Positions 46,168-58,003 of a stretch of 64,000 nucleotides of DNA are shown piece after piece (position 1 is the first letter of the stretch; every line of letters begins with the position of its first letter). The stretch is from Berberis thunbergii (taxonomy: Eukaryota; Streptophyta; Magnoliopsida; Ranunculales; Berberidaceae), in NCBI GenBank assembly GCA_003290165.1, contig QNQO01000221.1:682001-746000 (forward strand), read 5' to 3'. The translations under genes and the position numbers were made by a program. Under the pieces are notes generated by a model that worked only from the letters and a program-made list of their open reading frames with translations, ran no database searches and was not told the DNA's origin.

Positions 46168-47096
46168 TAAGGGTGGGCATCCTATCCCGCGATCCTGATC
46201 TAGTTCTGATCGCATCTCGTCCCGTCCCGATTTTTTCGAGTCTTAATGGGATTGAATAATTTTATCCCGATCCTGTCCCGTCCCAATATAGAATGAGATG
46301 GGATGGGATGAACATTTTTAATCTTGCCAATCTCGTCCCGTCCCGAGCTATTTTTTTAATATTTGTTATTAATATTTTTATTCATATAAACTTACAGATA
46401 ACTAACAGAAACTCATGGTGTTTGCAATGGTAACAGAAATGTTACTTCAAGAAATAAATATTCATTAAGCAAGAGAAAGATAGCAAACTGTTGCTTGGAT
46501 TCCCAATAAAAGTGGCTTCAATTATTTAACTTCAAAATATTGATAATACCCAGGTGAAAATGAAAAATGACAATTAACTGATTAATACATATTCAGAAAG
46601 TAAAATTCAGGGGCGGAGCCAAGCCCTTATGAATATGTTACAGCATCACCAATAGGTCTATATTTCTTCCCTAACAAAAGATGAAATGCCATTTTGTCAA
46701 GGAACCATGAATTTTGTTTCTCACAGTAATGAAATTGTAAAATCTGTTGGGAGGCCATCACAGCGACACAATACTCTTAGTGGGTTCCATTTATCATGTC
46801 GTTTTCTAAAAGTCAAGCCCACTCGACTTCATTGTTAGGGGATTTAGTGGCTACCCTTATATTTGCATGCCACATCTATATCTAATTATAAGAAAGTTAT
46901 TTTTCACGCTCTTATATGACGATAATCTTCGCGGCAATCACAGGCAGCACGCTGATCCCGTCTCGTCCCGAACCCATTTGGGATGGGACGAGGTCGGGAT
47001 GAGGTTTTTCCCATCCCGTCCCGTCCCGATCCCGTATGAACGGGATGGGATAGGGATGGGTATATCTCGTCCTATCCCGTCTCGTGCCCACCCCTA
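46168..47096. mobile_element. hAT non-autonomous element nested in the Pack-MULE
   Basis: Ends TAAGGGTGGGCATCC and CGTGCCCACCCCTA with an exact 8-bp target duplication TATTTTAC (46160-46167 and 47097-47104). Subterminal TCCCGTCCCG/CGGGACGGGA motifs are repeated at both ends. About 929 bp with no transposase. Confidence 0.9.
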
Positions 47097-47129
47097 TATT
47101 TTACTGCCCAAAATACTCTTTAATGATCT

Positions 47130-47952
47130 GAAGGCTGAGATTCAAAATTGATGCAATTAAAATCGAGGGCTGAGATTCAAACTTTCACTAAGACGTTGGG
47201 ATAATCCGCCAACTCCTCCTTCACCACCACCGTCTCCACTTCACCACCATAGTCTCCGCTTCACCACCAATAACTCTCAACTCTACTTCTACTACTACAT
47301 CTACATGTTATTTCACTGTAGATTAAATATTCAAGCATCAATAAGTGAAAAAGTTTGCCAAGTTTTGATGGCAAGCTTGAGTTGCAACTCATCTTCATCA
47401 TCTGTTAGGTCAGTTCTGTTGCAAGGAGTAAAGTTACATTCAAATTTAAGGGTTAAGTTTCTGCTAGTAATATATTTTAAGGAGTTAAGTTACTGCTAAT
47501 TAACAACACTTAGTTGATTTTCATGCAGATCTCATGATATCACAATCAAACAAGTGAATAGAATGTTTGAAGTAGGCAAGATTTTGGAGTACATGTACAT
47601 TAGATGTTAAAGCACAATGTAAATTCATTTGATGTTCATTGGATGTTCTTGCAATAATATAAATTCATTTTATGTTCATTGGATTATAATAGCACATTGT
47701 AATCAAATGCCTTAACATCATTGCAAAAACTTGATATAACACAGTGCAATTCAAATGACACAACATCATTGTAATTCAAAACCTGACATTGGACTTTCAA
47801 GCATCAATAAGCAACCCTGCAAAAACCTGAATTTACAACCTGACACAGCATTCTTGCAAAAACCTGAATTTACAAGCATCACAAAGTCTGACATTCTTGG
47901 ACAAAACCAACCTGAATTTACAAGCATTCAATACCATTCAGTACCTAACAAC
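47130..47952. other. Pack-MULE interior of unknown origin
   Basis: A frame near 47368 reads MASLSCNSSSSSVRSVLL, serine-rich and transit-peptide-like, perhaps the first exon of another captured gene, which I could not identify. The rest, including TTGGATGTTCTTGC-type repeats near 47630, has no recognised content. Confidence 0.3.
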
Positions 47953-48207
47953 CTAAAGTGGATGGCTCAACATGTCATTGCTATAAACACTTCCAAATTC
48001 ACCTTCTCCAATCTTAAGCAACCTATTGAAATTATTGGTGGCATCCTGAAGCTCCAAGAATGAAAACACCCGCAAATTATGTGCCTTATCTTCATATAAT
48101 TCCGGAATGGTTCGCGGAGATGCAGTTGAACTTGACGATTTGATCTCTTTGTTTAATTCCAAGTTGGAACTTAACCAAAACTTTCCAAATTGAACTGTTC
48201 TGCACAT
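47953..48207 (-). pseudogene. receptor-like cytoplasmic kinase fragment (captured)
   Basis: The minus strand reads ELYEDKAHNLRVFSFLELQD, ATNNFNRLLKIGEGEFGSVY. This is the N-terminal junction of plant RLCK/RLK kinases: the F-S-x-x-E-L-x-x-A-T-x-N-F motif and the glycine loop (usual GEGGFGxVY, here GEGEFGSVY). Such kinases phosphorylate signalling partners at the plasma membrane. Only about 50 recognisable residues are present, without lysine, catalytic loop or activation segment, so it cannot encode a kinase. It abuts the BiP fragment on the same strand. Confidence 0.75.
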
Positions 48208-48543
48208 TCATCTCTTTATAAGGCTTTCCATCCTTGATTTGAATGTAAAGTTTTCCATTTTGATAAGCCTTTTGACATCAAAGATGGTCCTCTCGGCATT
48301 GGCGGCTGCTTGATTATTTGCAGCCTCACCAATGAGTCTCTCACGGTCAATGAGTGCTACCCATGAAGGGTAATATGGTTTCCTTGGTCGTTGGCTATGA
48401 TCTCAACATGGCCAATCTTGTAAACACTAGGACATGAATAGGTGGTACCAAGATCAATACAAATGACTGTCCCCAACCAACTTGTTAGCCTCCTCCTTGG
48501 AAATTGCAATAGCAGATAAACTAAGATCAGTGATAGACATTAT
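48205..48543 (-). pseudogene. BiP/HSP70 N-terminal fragment (captured)
   Basis: The minus strand reads [10 protein letters not shown], then in a shifted frame [64 protein letters not shown] and [10 protein letters not shown]. The HSP70 signature IDLGTTYS is intact. The KEEA-x-KLGTVI leader with a hydrophobic stretch before it points to the ER-luminal binding protein BiP, which folds secretory proteins. About 100 residues of the ATPase domain remain, with frameshifts and an internal deletion between VKRLI and the DGKPY block. Non-functional. Confidence 0.8.
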
Positions 48544-48936
48544 TACAAACTATTTCTTCCGACTAACACAAACTCCAAAAAGTTGAAGAAGACTCAGGAA
48601 AATCACAAAGAAGAAGCTCAAGCATTTATTCTATCTGAATCACCTCTTAAAATGATTCACATAGAGGTTAAACACACAAAGTTCATCCAAAAATCAACAA
48701 AGCTACCAACGCAACATCAATCAAACACAACGCAACACGCATTTCACAGAAGAGGCAAACTCTTCTTCTCTTTCGTCTTCTATTATCTTTTCTTCATCTT
48801 CTTCTGAACCCCAAGTTCAAAATCCAATAATCCATGCACATTTCCTCAAACTCAGCAAGTCCACAAACTAAAATAAAGCGCCAATGATTCAACGACCTTT
48901 AAGCAAGTTTCAAGGCCTGGTGACCAACATCAATCA

Positions 48937-49311
48937 ATGGCTCTACTATGCCAGCTCAATTCATTGTCACTTTCACCTCCTCGCCCAAATAAGCTATTTA
49001 AAACTCTCACGCGAACTCGCTTCCCATTATCTTCACGAACCTTCACTGTTTCAGCCATGGCTTTCTCTGTTATTTGCAAGGTAAACATCAATCTTCTTTT
49101 CATCTCCCCAACGCTTCTCAATTTTTCTCTTCTTGAATTTCGATTGAAACTGTGATTGATTGATTGATTGATGAGAGATGTTTGTTTTGAATAACTGTTA
49201 ATTAGGTTTTGGTTCTGATCGTGAAAGGAATGGAACCGATGGAAGCAGTGATCACGATCGACGTTCTATGAAGAGTTGGAGCTGATGTTATTATCGCATC
49301 CGTCGAGAAGG
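48937..49311 (+). pseudogene. DJ-1 homolog fragment with intron (captured)
   Basis: Exon 1 (48937-49080) encodes a plastid-transit-like start, MALLCQLNSLSLSPPRPNKL, then PLSSRTFTVSAMAFSVICK, followed by donor GTAAAC. The intron is 49081-49205, ending ATTAG. Exon 2 from 49206 reads VLVLIVKGMEPMEAVITIDV, L, a TGA at 49269-49271 where arginine is expected, then RVGADVIIASVEK. This matches the first beta-alpha units of the plant DJ-1/PfpI family (usual VLVPIAxGxEexEAVxxIDVLRRaGAdVxVASVE). The catalytic cysteine region lies further downstream and is absent. The stop and truncation make it a pseudogene; the retained intron shows DNA-level capture. Confidence 0.82.
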
Positions 49312-50163
49312 ATCGTCCCTCTCTCTTATTTGTCTCTTTCTATCTCTCAGACTTACTCACTTCAAAGAACATATAGAAGAAGAAGAAGAAAGGATGGTTT
49401 CCAAGGATCGGGGAGAGAGGTCACTACAAGGGTTTATGTAGAGAACGGAAGAATGCATGAAGAAAAGAGAGAGGATAAACAGAACAAAGAATGAAAATAG
49501 ATGGAGTTTTTTTTTTCGGAAGGGAAGCAGGGTTTTTAAGGATTCCAGAACCTATCAACAGGGCGACCTACAGGTCAACACCCTTAAAGAAAGTAACCAT
49601 GCTGCAGGTGGGATTCAAAACTAGGACGTGGGGAACAAATCCACACAGCCCTAACCACTAAGCCATAACACCATTGGCGAAAATGGATGGGGTTGTCCCT
49701 CCACTGTCCATCTCTTCAATGGTACGAGTTGACAGGGAGTAATCTCTAACCGTCCACGTGCCTAGTTCAGGTAACATACGGTTGGGATTGACATGCTATC
49801 AAATTAGGCGTGACAAGCACGTGAAAGACATTTTTGTTATCCAAAATAGGCGGAATGATGGCACGTGAGGTGTTTGATAGTTAAGACACGTTGACCGCTA
49901 ATCTTAGAGGAAAAGTGCAATATGAATGCTAATTGGGGGCAAAGCTGAATAAACTATATATTATAGGGGGGATTGTAATTAACTTTTTTAGATTCTAGTT
50001 AGTTGCAATATGTTTTCGTCGAAAACCAAGACTATTTATATCTTAGTTTAGCTGTGATGGAAACATTTTCCCAGCATATATATTTCACCACTGAGGTGGA
50101 AGTGTTTTCCCTCATCTCCTCGAAAGAATATTTTCCCCGGAATAAATTTTGTCATGAAACAAC

Positions 50164-53100
50164 AGTAGCACCCCGTATTTTTTTAATATTTATTAAATTT
50201 AATAAATTTCATATATATCTTTGTGTGATTGTCTTCATGAAGTTATGGGCATATGCATGAGCTATTTGTTTGTCTACGTAATGTGTGTTTTGTTTCTTAA
50301 GGAAGGTTAGTAGAATTTTTTTTAAAATGGTATATTATTTGTACGCTAGTGTTGGTTCATTCGGAAGGTAGTTTGTTTATTTAAGAATTAATTACCTACT
50401 TACCCTAATCTACCGAATCTCGAGACGAGATTCTTTTGAGTTGTATATATTGTAATACCCGCCTAATTAAATAAATATAAAAATTTCTTATTTATTAATT
50501 GGGACATATATATTTTAATCTCATTTATTGGGAAAAATATTTGTTTTGTTTGCCATGGCTAAATTGAATAAGGCGTGTGTGTGTTTAGCCAAAAAAAAAA
50601 TTGTAAACCCTAATGTTGATGAGTTGTTACCTAATTGTATTTGGGCTTGCTTTGGGCTTTCATCAAAATAATGATTAGGGTTTTATTTTGTGAAAGAGGG
50701 TGGGTGCATTCGAAAGTTCGGTGGGTGGCAAATAACCACCCACCTTATAAAGAAAATAACCCTATTCCTTCTTTTCTTTTTCTTTTTCTTTTTCTCCTTC
50801 CTTCTTTTTTTCCCTTCTTCACGAATTATTTTCCTTGGCGGCGAGCTCGATCCCTCAGCCCCTAAATTTCTCCTTCCTCCTTTATTTTCCTTTCTTCTTC
50901 CACTATCTCCCCTTCTTGTTTGTTTCTTCACCAAAAGAACAGACCACACGAGAGAGAGAGGGGGAGGAACAGGCAACGAGAGAAAGGTCTGGCGAGAGAG
51001 AGAGAGGGAGGAGCAGACAATGGTGTTCTTGGTGTTGATTTGGTGGACGGAGATGGTTGTTGATGTTGGAGACGAGAGTGATTGGTTCAGTGATAGTGGC
51101 GAGATGTTGGTTGAGAAGATTCAGATCAGAGATCTGGAGATGAGGGTTTGAATCTGGTGTGTTTGTTGCTTGGGAAGAAGTGGGATCAGCTGAATTGGCT
51201 TTTGCAAATCAGATCTATAGCTTCAATCAAACTATTGTGGGTGTTAGAAAATTCTTTTGTGTTTGGTTTGTGATCTTGGTGGTTGGACATGTTTGCGGGT
51301 GTTATTTTTGGCTGGCGCTCAGATATGGTGAGGATTTTGTCCTTGATGGTGCAGAGATTGGCGTAGATTCTACTGGTGAGTTTGATCCATCCCCATTCTT
51401 TGATTGCTTTCGTTTTCAATTGCGCACATGTTTCATTAGTTGTTATTGTTTCTGTCAAATTTACAAATATATAAAAGGTGCAATTTGCTGGTGCTTGTAG
51501 AAATTAGGGCCTTTTCGGATAATGGGTTTTTATTTGTTTGAAATTTGGGAGAATGGGTTTGTTAGATTAAGCAAAAATTTGATCCTAATATATTCCGGGG
51601 AATGCACAAAGTTTAGGTTTTGGTGATTTTGGCAGATGAGGGGTTAGTCGACTATTGTAGTATTCCTTGTGGATGAATTCTCGGTCTCGTAGAAGCAAAA
51701 CATAACTCAATGGTGCACATGATGCAACTAGTGTAGGTCTGCTGAAAAAAAATGTGGTCAAGTTTTTTTGAATTATAAACTATGGCATGAGATGGTTTGT
51801 TTAAGTAGGTTATTGTTAGTAAATTAGTGGTTCCTTATGATTTAGGTTGCACTATTTACTTGTTGAAATCAACCGTAGCTATGTTCTTTTTTTGAAATGA
51901 CAGGTTTTTGTAGAATTTCTGATTTTTATGTTGTGGTTGTGTGCTTTGCAATTGATTCATCCTTTGATGAGTTTCTTGAGAAGAGGTTGATGGCGCAACT
52001 GTTTGAAGAGGATTGTTATTTTCTTTTAATTTTGACATATATGCAATCTATTAATTCAATGGTTAGTGCAAATTCAAGGTGGTGATTGTTGATACAAGTT
52101 ATTTGATATAAGTTTTGAGATACTTCCATACAAACTAGGATGTATGTGTTTATTCCTAAAATCACATTCATATGGAGAGTACTATGTGTAGTAGTGTTTG
52201 ATTTTGCACTATGGTTTGTTTTGTTTGAGGTCTCATTGATTCTATTGATGTAGGACCATTTAAGATTAATGGTGTTCCTCTGTATATATGCATCTTGAAA
52301 TGGTTATGTTCTTAAAAAAAATGGTGGATACTGTGGTTGATTTACTTATGGTTGACAAAGTGTCATCATAAAAGAGTTTTGAGTTTTAGTTGATATTTTT
52401 TTATGCTCTTTCCCACAACTCCGAAGAAAAAAAATGTGAAAAGAAAAGAATTTTTTTTATGCAGACTTGCTTGTATACGTGTGATATTATTATGGGTATG
52501 CATACTTGCTTGCATATCGGTGCACCGTTCCATGTGAGTTCGGTTGTACATGTATATTTAGGAAGAATACTTGCCAGTGATCGAACTTCGAGTGAGATGA
52601 CATGCTCCTCGAGGTGGCACCCCACTTGGAACATGTACGCTTCGAGTGGTTTCGATGGCAAGGGAGGTACACTTGGGTGAGGTGTGTTTGGCACATGGAG
52701 GATAGTGCGATTGTGGAAAAGAAATGAGATTTTTTTTGTGTATGTGCATGATTACCTTAAAGGAAGAAACTAAATGCTCATTCAACCATTAAATGAGAAC
52801 TACATGTCTTCCTAAAGGTAGAAAATGTGTTTTGTTAATATTTCAATAATAGTCTAATATGATTATGAATTGTATTGTTGTTGCATTTATGAGGATTGAC
52901 AACTCATAAATTTTATTTATTAGTAATAAATAATACATATTTATTTATTAGGATGAGGACACATTTGCCTCATTGAGGAACTACCTGTTGGTGTGTTTGT
53001 TTATTGTTTGTGTTTAGCTTGATGCTATCATGTGTGAATTTATTGATTTTTTTTTTTGATGAAGATTTCTCACACCAGCTTTATTGCCGACCCAAGTGAA

Positions 53101-53376
53101 CTTTTGCTTCTTGGGTACATTCTTTTTGGAATGTACCCGATTAGCCTTTCAAGTTTAGAGATTTTGAGCTGCGTTACTGGAGTTTCGCTAGTGAGCTAGC
53201 CACGCTAGTCCTTTCCGGGTTAGAATTTTATTTGTTTCAGTAATTTAATAATGTTTAGTTGTTGCTGCTATTTGTTTCTGTTGTTATTGAATTTCCACGT
53301 TCCGAATTTTGGGGGAAACGGATAATCCTACGTGAATTTTAAGATTTTCATTTTCTTCAAAAATTTGGGCGTGACA
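50164..53376 (+). mobile_element. long chromovirus-like LTR sequence (copy 2), inserted in segment B
   Basis: It starts AGTAGCACCCCG (probably TGTAGCACCC mutated) and ends GGGCGTGACA, with a 5-bp target duplication ACAAC (50159-50163 and 53377-53381). Segment A has the uninterrupted site near 7606. A second head, TGTAATACCC, is at 50451 after GAATCTCGAGACGAGATTC, a motif resembling the Tekay/Del 3' junction. The 2.9 kb from 50451 aligns with 1957-4690. No gag or pol: it looks like a solo LTR or an element with a large internal deletion. Frames such as 50690-51151 fall inside and are not supported. Confidence 0.7.
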
Positions 53377-55371
53377 ACAACCACAAACTATACAGATAAA
53401 AATAATGCCTCACTATTAGGGGTGGGCACGGTTCGGTTCCAAATTTTGAGGAACCTAACTCGAACCGTTTAAAATTTTATCGGTTCCGATTCGGTTCGGT
53501 TCCTCTATTTTGAACATTGGAACCGAACCTAACTCGAACCGTTTACAACGGTTCGGTTCCAAACGGTTCCTTGAAACAAATATTTCTCATTTCATTAACC
53601 ACCTTGCCTTTAAGATCAAAATCTCAGAAACAAAATAATATTATGAAAGAGATAAAAAACAAAGTATATAAGCACAAGAACTATTGATTCAGGTTCAGAG
53701 TCAGAGGTTCCTAAACTGCTAGAAGAACTAGAAGCAACAAATTCTAATGTTTCTAATGCATAGTTACAAATTCTAAAATGCATCAACTCCGGTTATTTTG
53801 GGGGTGAGCATTGGAGATGTCTTCAAAACCTCATTATCATGTACTCTGCCTTCCACATTCATAAGGCACACCTGAATTAGCACAAGATCACATAGATTAC
53901 TAGTTAGCACAAGGATCACATCGACAGATTACTATGGCTATATAACAGTTGGATATTTCACTTTTATAAGGCTGGTTGTCTTGTCAAGCTCATACTTGAC
54001 CTTGCTACCCTTGCTGATCTCCACCACCTATGCCACAAGTTCATGATAGCATCTGACTGCAAAACATAAATTTCTTAAAGGAACAATACAAGTATTTAAC
54101 CCTAGACTCTGTGTTGTAAACTCAGCCATGTAACCTCCACACGCTCTTTCTTCATCACCATCTGCCTCAAAATCAAAATTCTGTGCATTTAGGATTTACT
54201 TGAACCATAGAGTGCGTTACAATCCAAAATGTACAATTGACAAGATTAAACCTAAACCCTTTATCTTCAAACGAAGTGACCCAATACAAGTTATCTCAAT
54301 CAAGGTTGCAACAAGTAAAAGGATGGATCGTAACAAAACATATGGTCGGGAAAAATTAAACCAAAGGAAACAAACTTACGCAGTTGAAAACAGCAGGTGC
54401 TCCTGGTCCTGCATGAGTAAAATCATTAGATTAGTATCACAACGTAATAAACCCCAAGGGAAATTTTTTGTTCAATCAATGGTTGGTGGTATGTAAAGAA
54501 GTTGTTATGATGATACGAGTAATGAAAACAATATAAAGAGAAATTTGAGGGTTTTTTAATTCAATTACTAAAGTGAGAATCAAATCCGTACCAATTTCTA
54601 AATCATGCCATGGATGAGCAGCCACTGACCTTCGAGACATTGAAGAGAGGATTCTCTCATTGAGGGCAACATGACAATCGCCATGCCCACTTCCCTGTCC
54701 ATCATTGCCAACCATGTTCTTTTCACGACAAACAAAATATAAACACAAAGGTCTATGTTAAAGTACAAAATCGATCACAGCAGAATTCAGGTGAAATATG
54801 CTATATAATCTGCTCCTAATTAGCACAAGGATCACATAGACAGATTACTATGGCTATATAACAGTTGGGTATTTCACTATGTGCAAATGGCAGCTTATAC
54901 TGCCAGCAGACTGATCATTGAGAAGCTTCAGAAATTTTTTATGTATTGAAGCATATATATTTAGGAATTGTCATTGAACTTAAAACACAAACCTCCTTGA
55001 ATTTACAATGATCATTTCTTACATACATGAAAAACGTTAATATCACAACACAATGGATGGCATTTCATAATTAAGAGAATGCCACATGTATCAGCACTAA
55101 TATCATCAGTCCCAGAGTCTATGAAACAATTTAAGGAACTGAAGACTATGAATATGGCACAAAGAAGCTTGCAATCATAGAATGAAACAAAGTTAACAAA
55201 CACTAAAATTTCTGTCAACAATCATATGCATCTAAAATTTCCACAAACAACCACCCTCATTTCACAAACACACACTGAAATTTCTGCTTGCAATGTTCAA
55301 AATCAGATTCAAAATACATTGTTCAAAATAAGATTCAAAACATAAAGCCCTATCCCCTGAAATTTCTGAAA

Positions 55372-58003
55372 TCAAGTTATCAACAAACCCTTGGCCTTTC
55401 CCTTTCCCTTTAATGTTGATTGAGAACTTGGATCATTTGAGCTTGCATCCTTTTCTTTTCCTTTAGATGTTGTGATCATCGACTTTGCAAAGTCTTTGAC
55501 AAACAAACAAGAAACATAAATATGTTAATAAATAATAACTATAATTCAAATTCAAACAACACAAAGCACAAATATTGTATTACCTTTTTCACATTCTGTA
55601 TAAAATTCAATTTCTTCTGCATTTGCTTCATAGTCTATGTTGTTGATTTTGTTGACATAGTCGCTTTTTATCCAATTCTGGAGGCATATCAATGCCTCCA
55701 CAGAATTCGGAGTGAGAGATGATCTAAAGGGATCAATCACTCGGCCTCCGGTGCTAAAAGCACTCTCACTAGCAACTGTTGACACTTGAATAGGCAATAC
55801 ATCTTTTGCTAGCAGTGCAAGTGTGGGGTACTTGGTCCCATTCAGCTTCCACCATCTCAAAATGTCAAACACATCAATCTTGTTTGCTTTCTCTAATGGA
55901 TCCATGAGATACCTATCCACCTCATGTGAAAGCACAACATCTTCCATATCTTCTAGCTCCTTCTCCCAATCATCCATCATCTCATCAAGTATTGAAGGAC
56001 TTTCGGTTGGTGCTAGTCCACATATTTTTTTTCCATATGAAGAGCAAGTGCTAGCACTTGATTGAGAATTCTAATAACCAAAAGAAAGAAAAAAAATTTG
56101 ACTAGGTTAAAGTATGAATTTAATACCCAATAAACTTTATAATAATGAAAAAACATTTGAAGAAATTTTTGAACTTGTGATTACCTGTTTTGAACCCTTT
56201 AGTTGCTTTTGGGGACCGGCAGCTTCTTGAGCATATTCATCACACAACTCCTTCATTAATGCCGTAATTTCTGTACTTTTCTCTTCAATATCCTCTTCAA
56301 CATATCCCAATTTCTTTTTACACAAGTGTAAAAAGTGTCTCAGCTTGAACCTTGGGTCTAGGATGAGAGCAACAACAAATATTTGGTTCAATGACCCAAT
56401 TGAACCAAAGTACTTATTATATTTTTGTTTCATGCTCACAGCCATGTCACATAGCACATTCTCCACATCACTTCCAAAATACATATGTTCTGGCAAAAAC
56501 AACTTATCAATCTCTGCCTCCACGGCAATCACATCATGGACAGCTGTTTGGGACGTCGGATGCTTGCTAGCACTCATCTTAATAGTCACTAGGTAGAAGA
56601 CTTTCAAAAAAAGTCACAAAAACCTCGGCTCTTTCCCAATCTTTCTCACCAGGTGGCCCAACCTTGCCTTTAATCTTTCTTCTGGAATCTACTTCATCAT
56701 CACCCAACTCCCCATCTTCTATGAAATAACCCAAGTATGTACTATCATCTTCTTCACCCATCCTATCAAATACTTTTTTAAATTTCAAGGCAGATTCTAG
56801 CATCATATATGTACTATTCCATCTAGTAGGCACATTCAGTACAAGAAAACTTTTATCACTTAATTTCTCCTTCTCAACGCATGCCTTGAAATAATCAAAC
56901 CTTTGAGGGCTTGATTTGACATACTTTACAGCATTTCTAATTGATGCCACACATTTATCCAACCTTTTCAACCCATCTTTCACTATCAAGTTCATAATGT
57001 GAGCTAGACATCTCACATGCACATATTTACCCTCCAAAATAAGTGAAAATTTTTGCCATTTCTTCATTTTGCCAACTACCCACTCAATTGCCACCTTGTT
57101 AGTAGATGCATTGTCAATTGAAATACACATCACCTTCTCAATTTTCCACTCTACCAAACACTGCTCAATCAACTTCCCTATTTGTTTACCTTGGTGATTA
57201 GGAATGACACAAAAGTTCAGGATTCTTTTGTGCATATTCCATTCATCATCCAAAAAATGAGCTGTGAGCACCATGTAGTTCACATTTTGGACACTTGTCC
57301 ATGTATCAGTAGTTAAACTGACTCTGTGCTTCATCAGTTGCCCTTTTAAACCTTCTTTCATGTCATGATACATTTGTAAGAACTCCCTCACAATAGTTCT
57401 TCGAGATGGAACATGAAGTCTTGGTTGTATTTCACTCATCATCCGCCTAAAACCTCCTTCTCAACAGTATTAAAAGGCATCTCATCAAGTACTAGAAACT
57501 CAACAATGGCTTTCACACTTGCATCTTGACTAAACCCTCTAGCAACTAGCATGCTGCTACCATCACTGGAAGTACCAAGAACCCTCTGTTTTAAGTCCAT
57601 ATTTGGTTTATACTTTTTGCATACACTTCTGATGTGTTTAGCAAAAGTACGAGTGCCACCTCCAGTACTATCACATGCAAACACTTGATCACAATATTTA
57701 CACTTCGCCTTATGTACATCTACCTCTATCACCTTTTTCTGACCACCCTCAACTATAACTTCGCGTGATTCTTTTACAGTAAATTTGGTGATATGATCCC
57801 AAACCCAAGATCTAGATTGTATAGTTTTTGGAGCATTTGGTGCTTTTCTTTTTCTTAATTGGGACTCGGGGGGGGTTGAGAGGAGGCATGGATGTTTGTG
57901 GTGTAGATACTTGTGCAGGAGTAGGTGATGTAGCAGTAGAAGATGTTGCTACTTTACTAGTTTGGTTGGGGATAATACTTTCAGACATGGTCACTTTGAA
58001 CAC
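55372..58003 (-). pseudogene. hAT transposase (BED finger, RICESLEEPER-like)
   Basis: Minus strand. N-terminus at about 57988, MSESIIPNQTSKV, Pro/Ser/Thr-rich. BED zinc finger CKYCDQVFA with H-x-C pairs (KHIRSVCKKY). RNase H-like core: VSLTTDTWTSVQNVNYMVLT, CISIDNASTNK, VRCLAHIMNLIVKDGL, NVPTRWNSTYMML. A donor GTAATC follows GSKQ near 56180; the next exon starts near 56069. C-terminal dimerisation block: YPTLALLAKDVLPIQ, VASESAFSTGGRVIDPFRSS, SVEALICLQNWI. A last exon ends at TGA 55374. It cuts and pastes hAT DNA in the nucleus. Apparent frameshifts lie at a G8 run (57868-57875), near 57450 and at an A7 run (56606-56612). Without them it would be close to full length. Confidence 0.88.

Larger units (their letters stand above)
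46020..49985. mobile_element. Pack-MULE: Mutator-like element carrying three host gene fragments
   Basis: Terminal inverted repeats of about 110 bp: the left end GGGTTAATTGCAATTCCC with TATAATATATAGCTAATTCA, and the right end complemented AAGTTAATTACAATCCCC with TATAATATATAGTTTATTCA, both continuing to GGTCAACGTG/AGTCAACGTG. TTTTAGATT flanks it (46011-46019 and 49986-49994), a 9-bp duplication as expected for Mutator. Inside are fragments of an RLCK, BiP/HSP70 and DJ-1 but no MURA transposase, which defines a Pack-MULE. A hAT MITE is nested at 46168-47096. Confidence 0.85.

Noticed and set aside
46926..47090. Coding potential in GGGATGGGAC-rich frames
   Set aside because: The frame is formed by repeated hAT subterminal motifs.
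50690..51500. Open frames of 153 and 113 codons
   Set aside because: They lie inside the chromovirus-like LTR copy; the first part is a T-rich tract translated as Phe/Leu. There is no recognisable protein.
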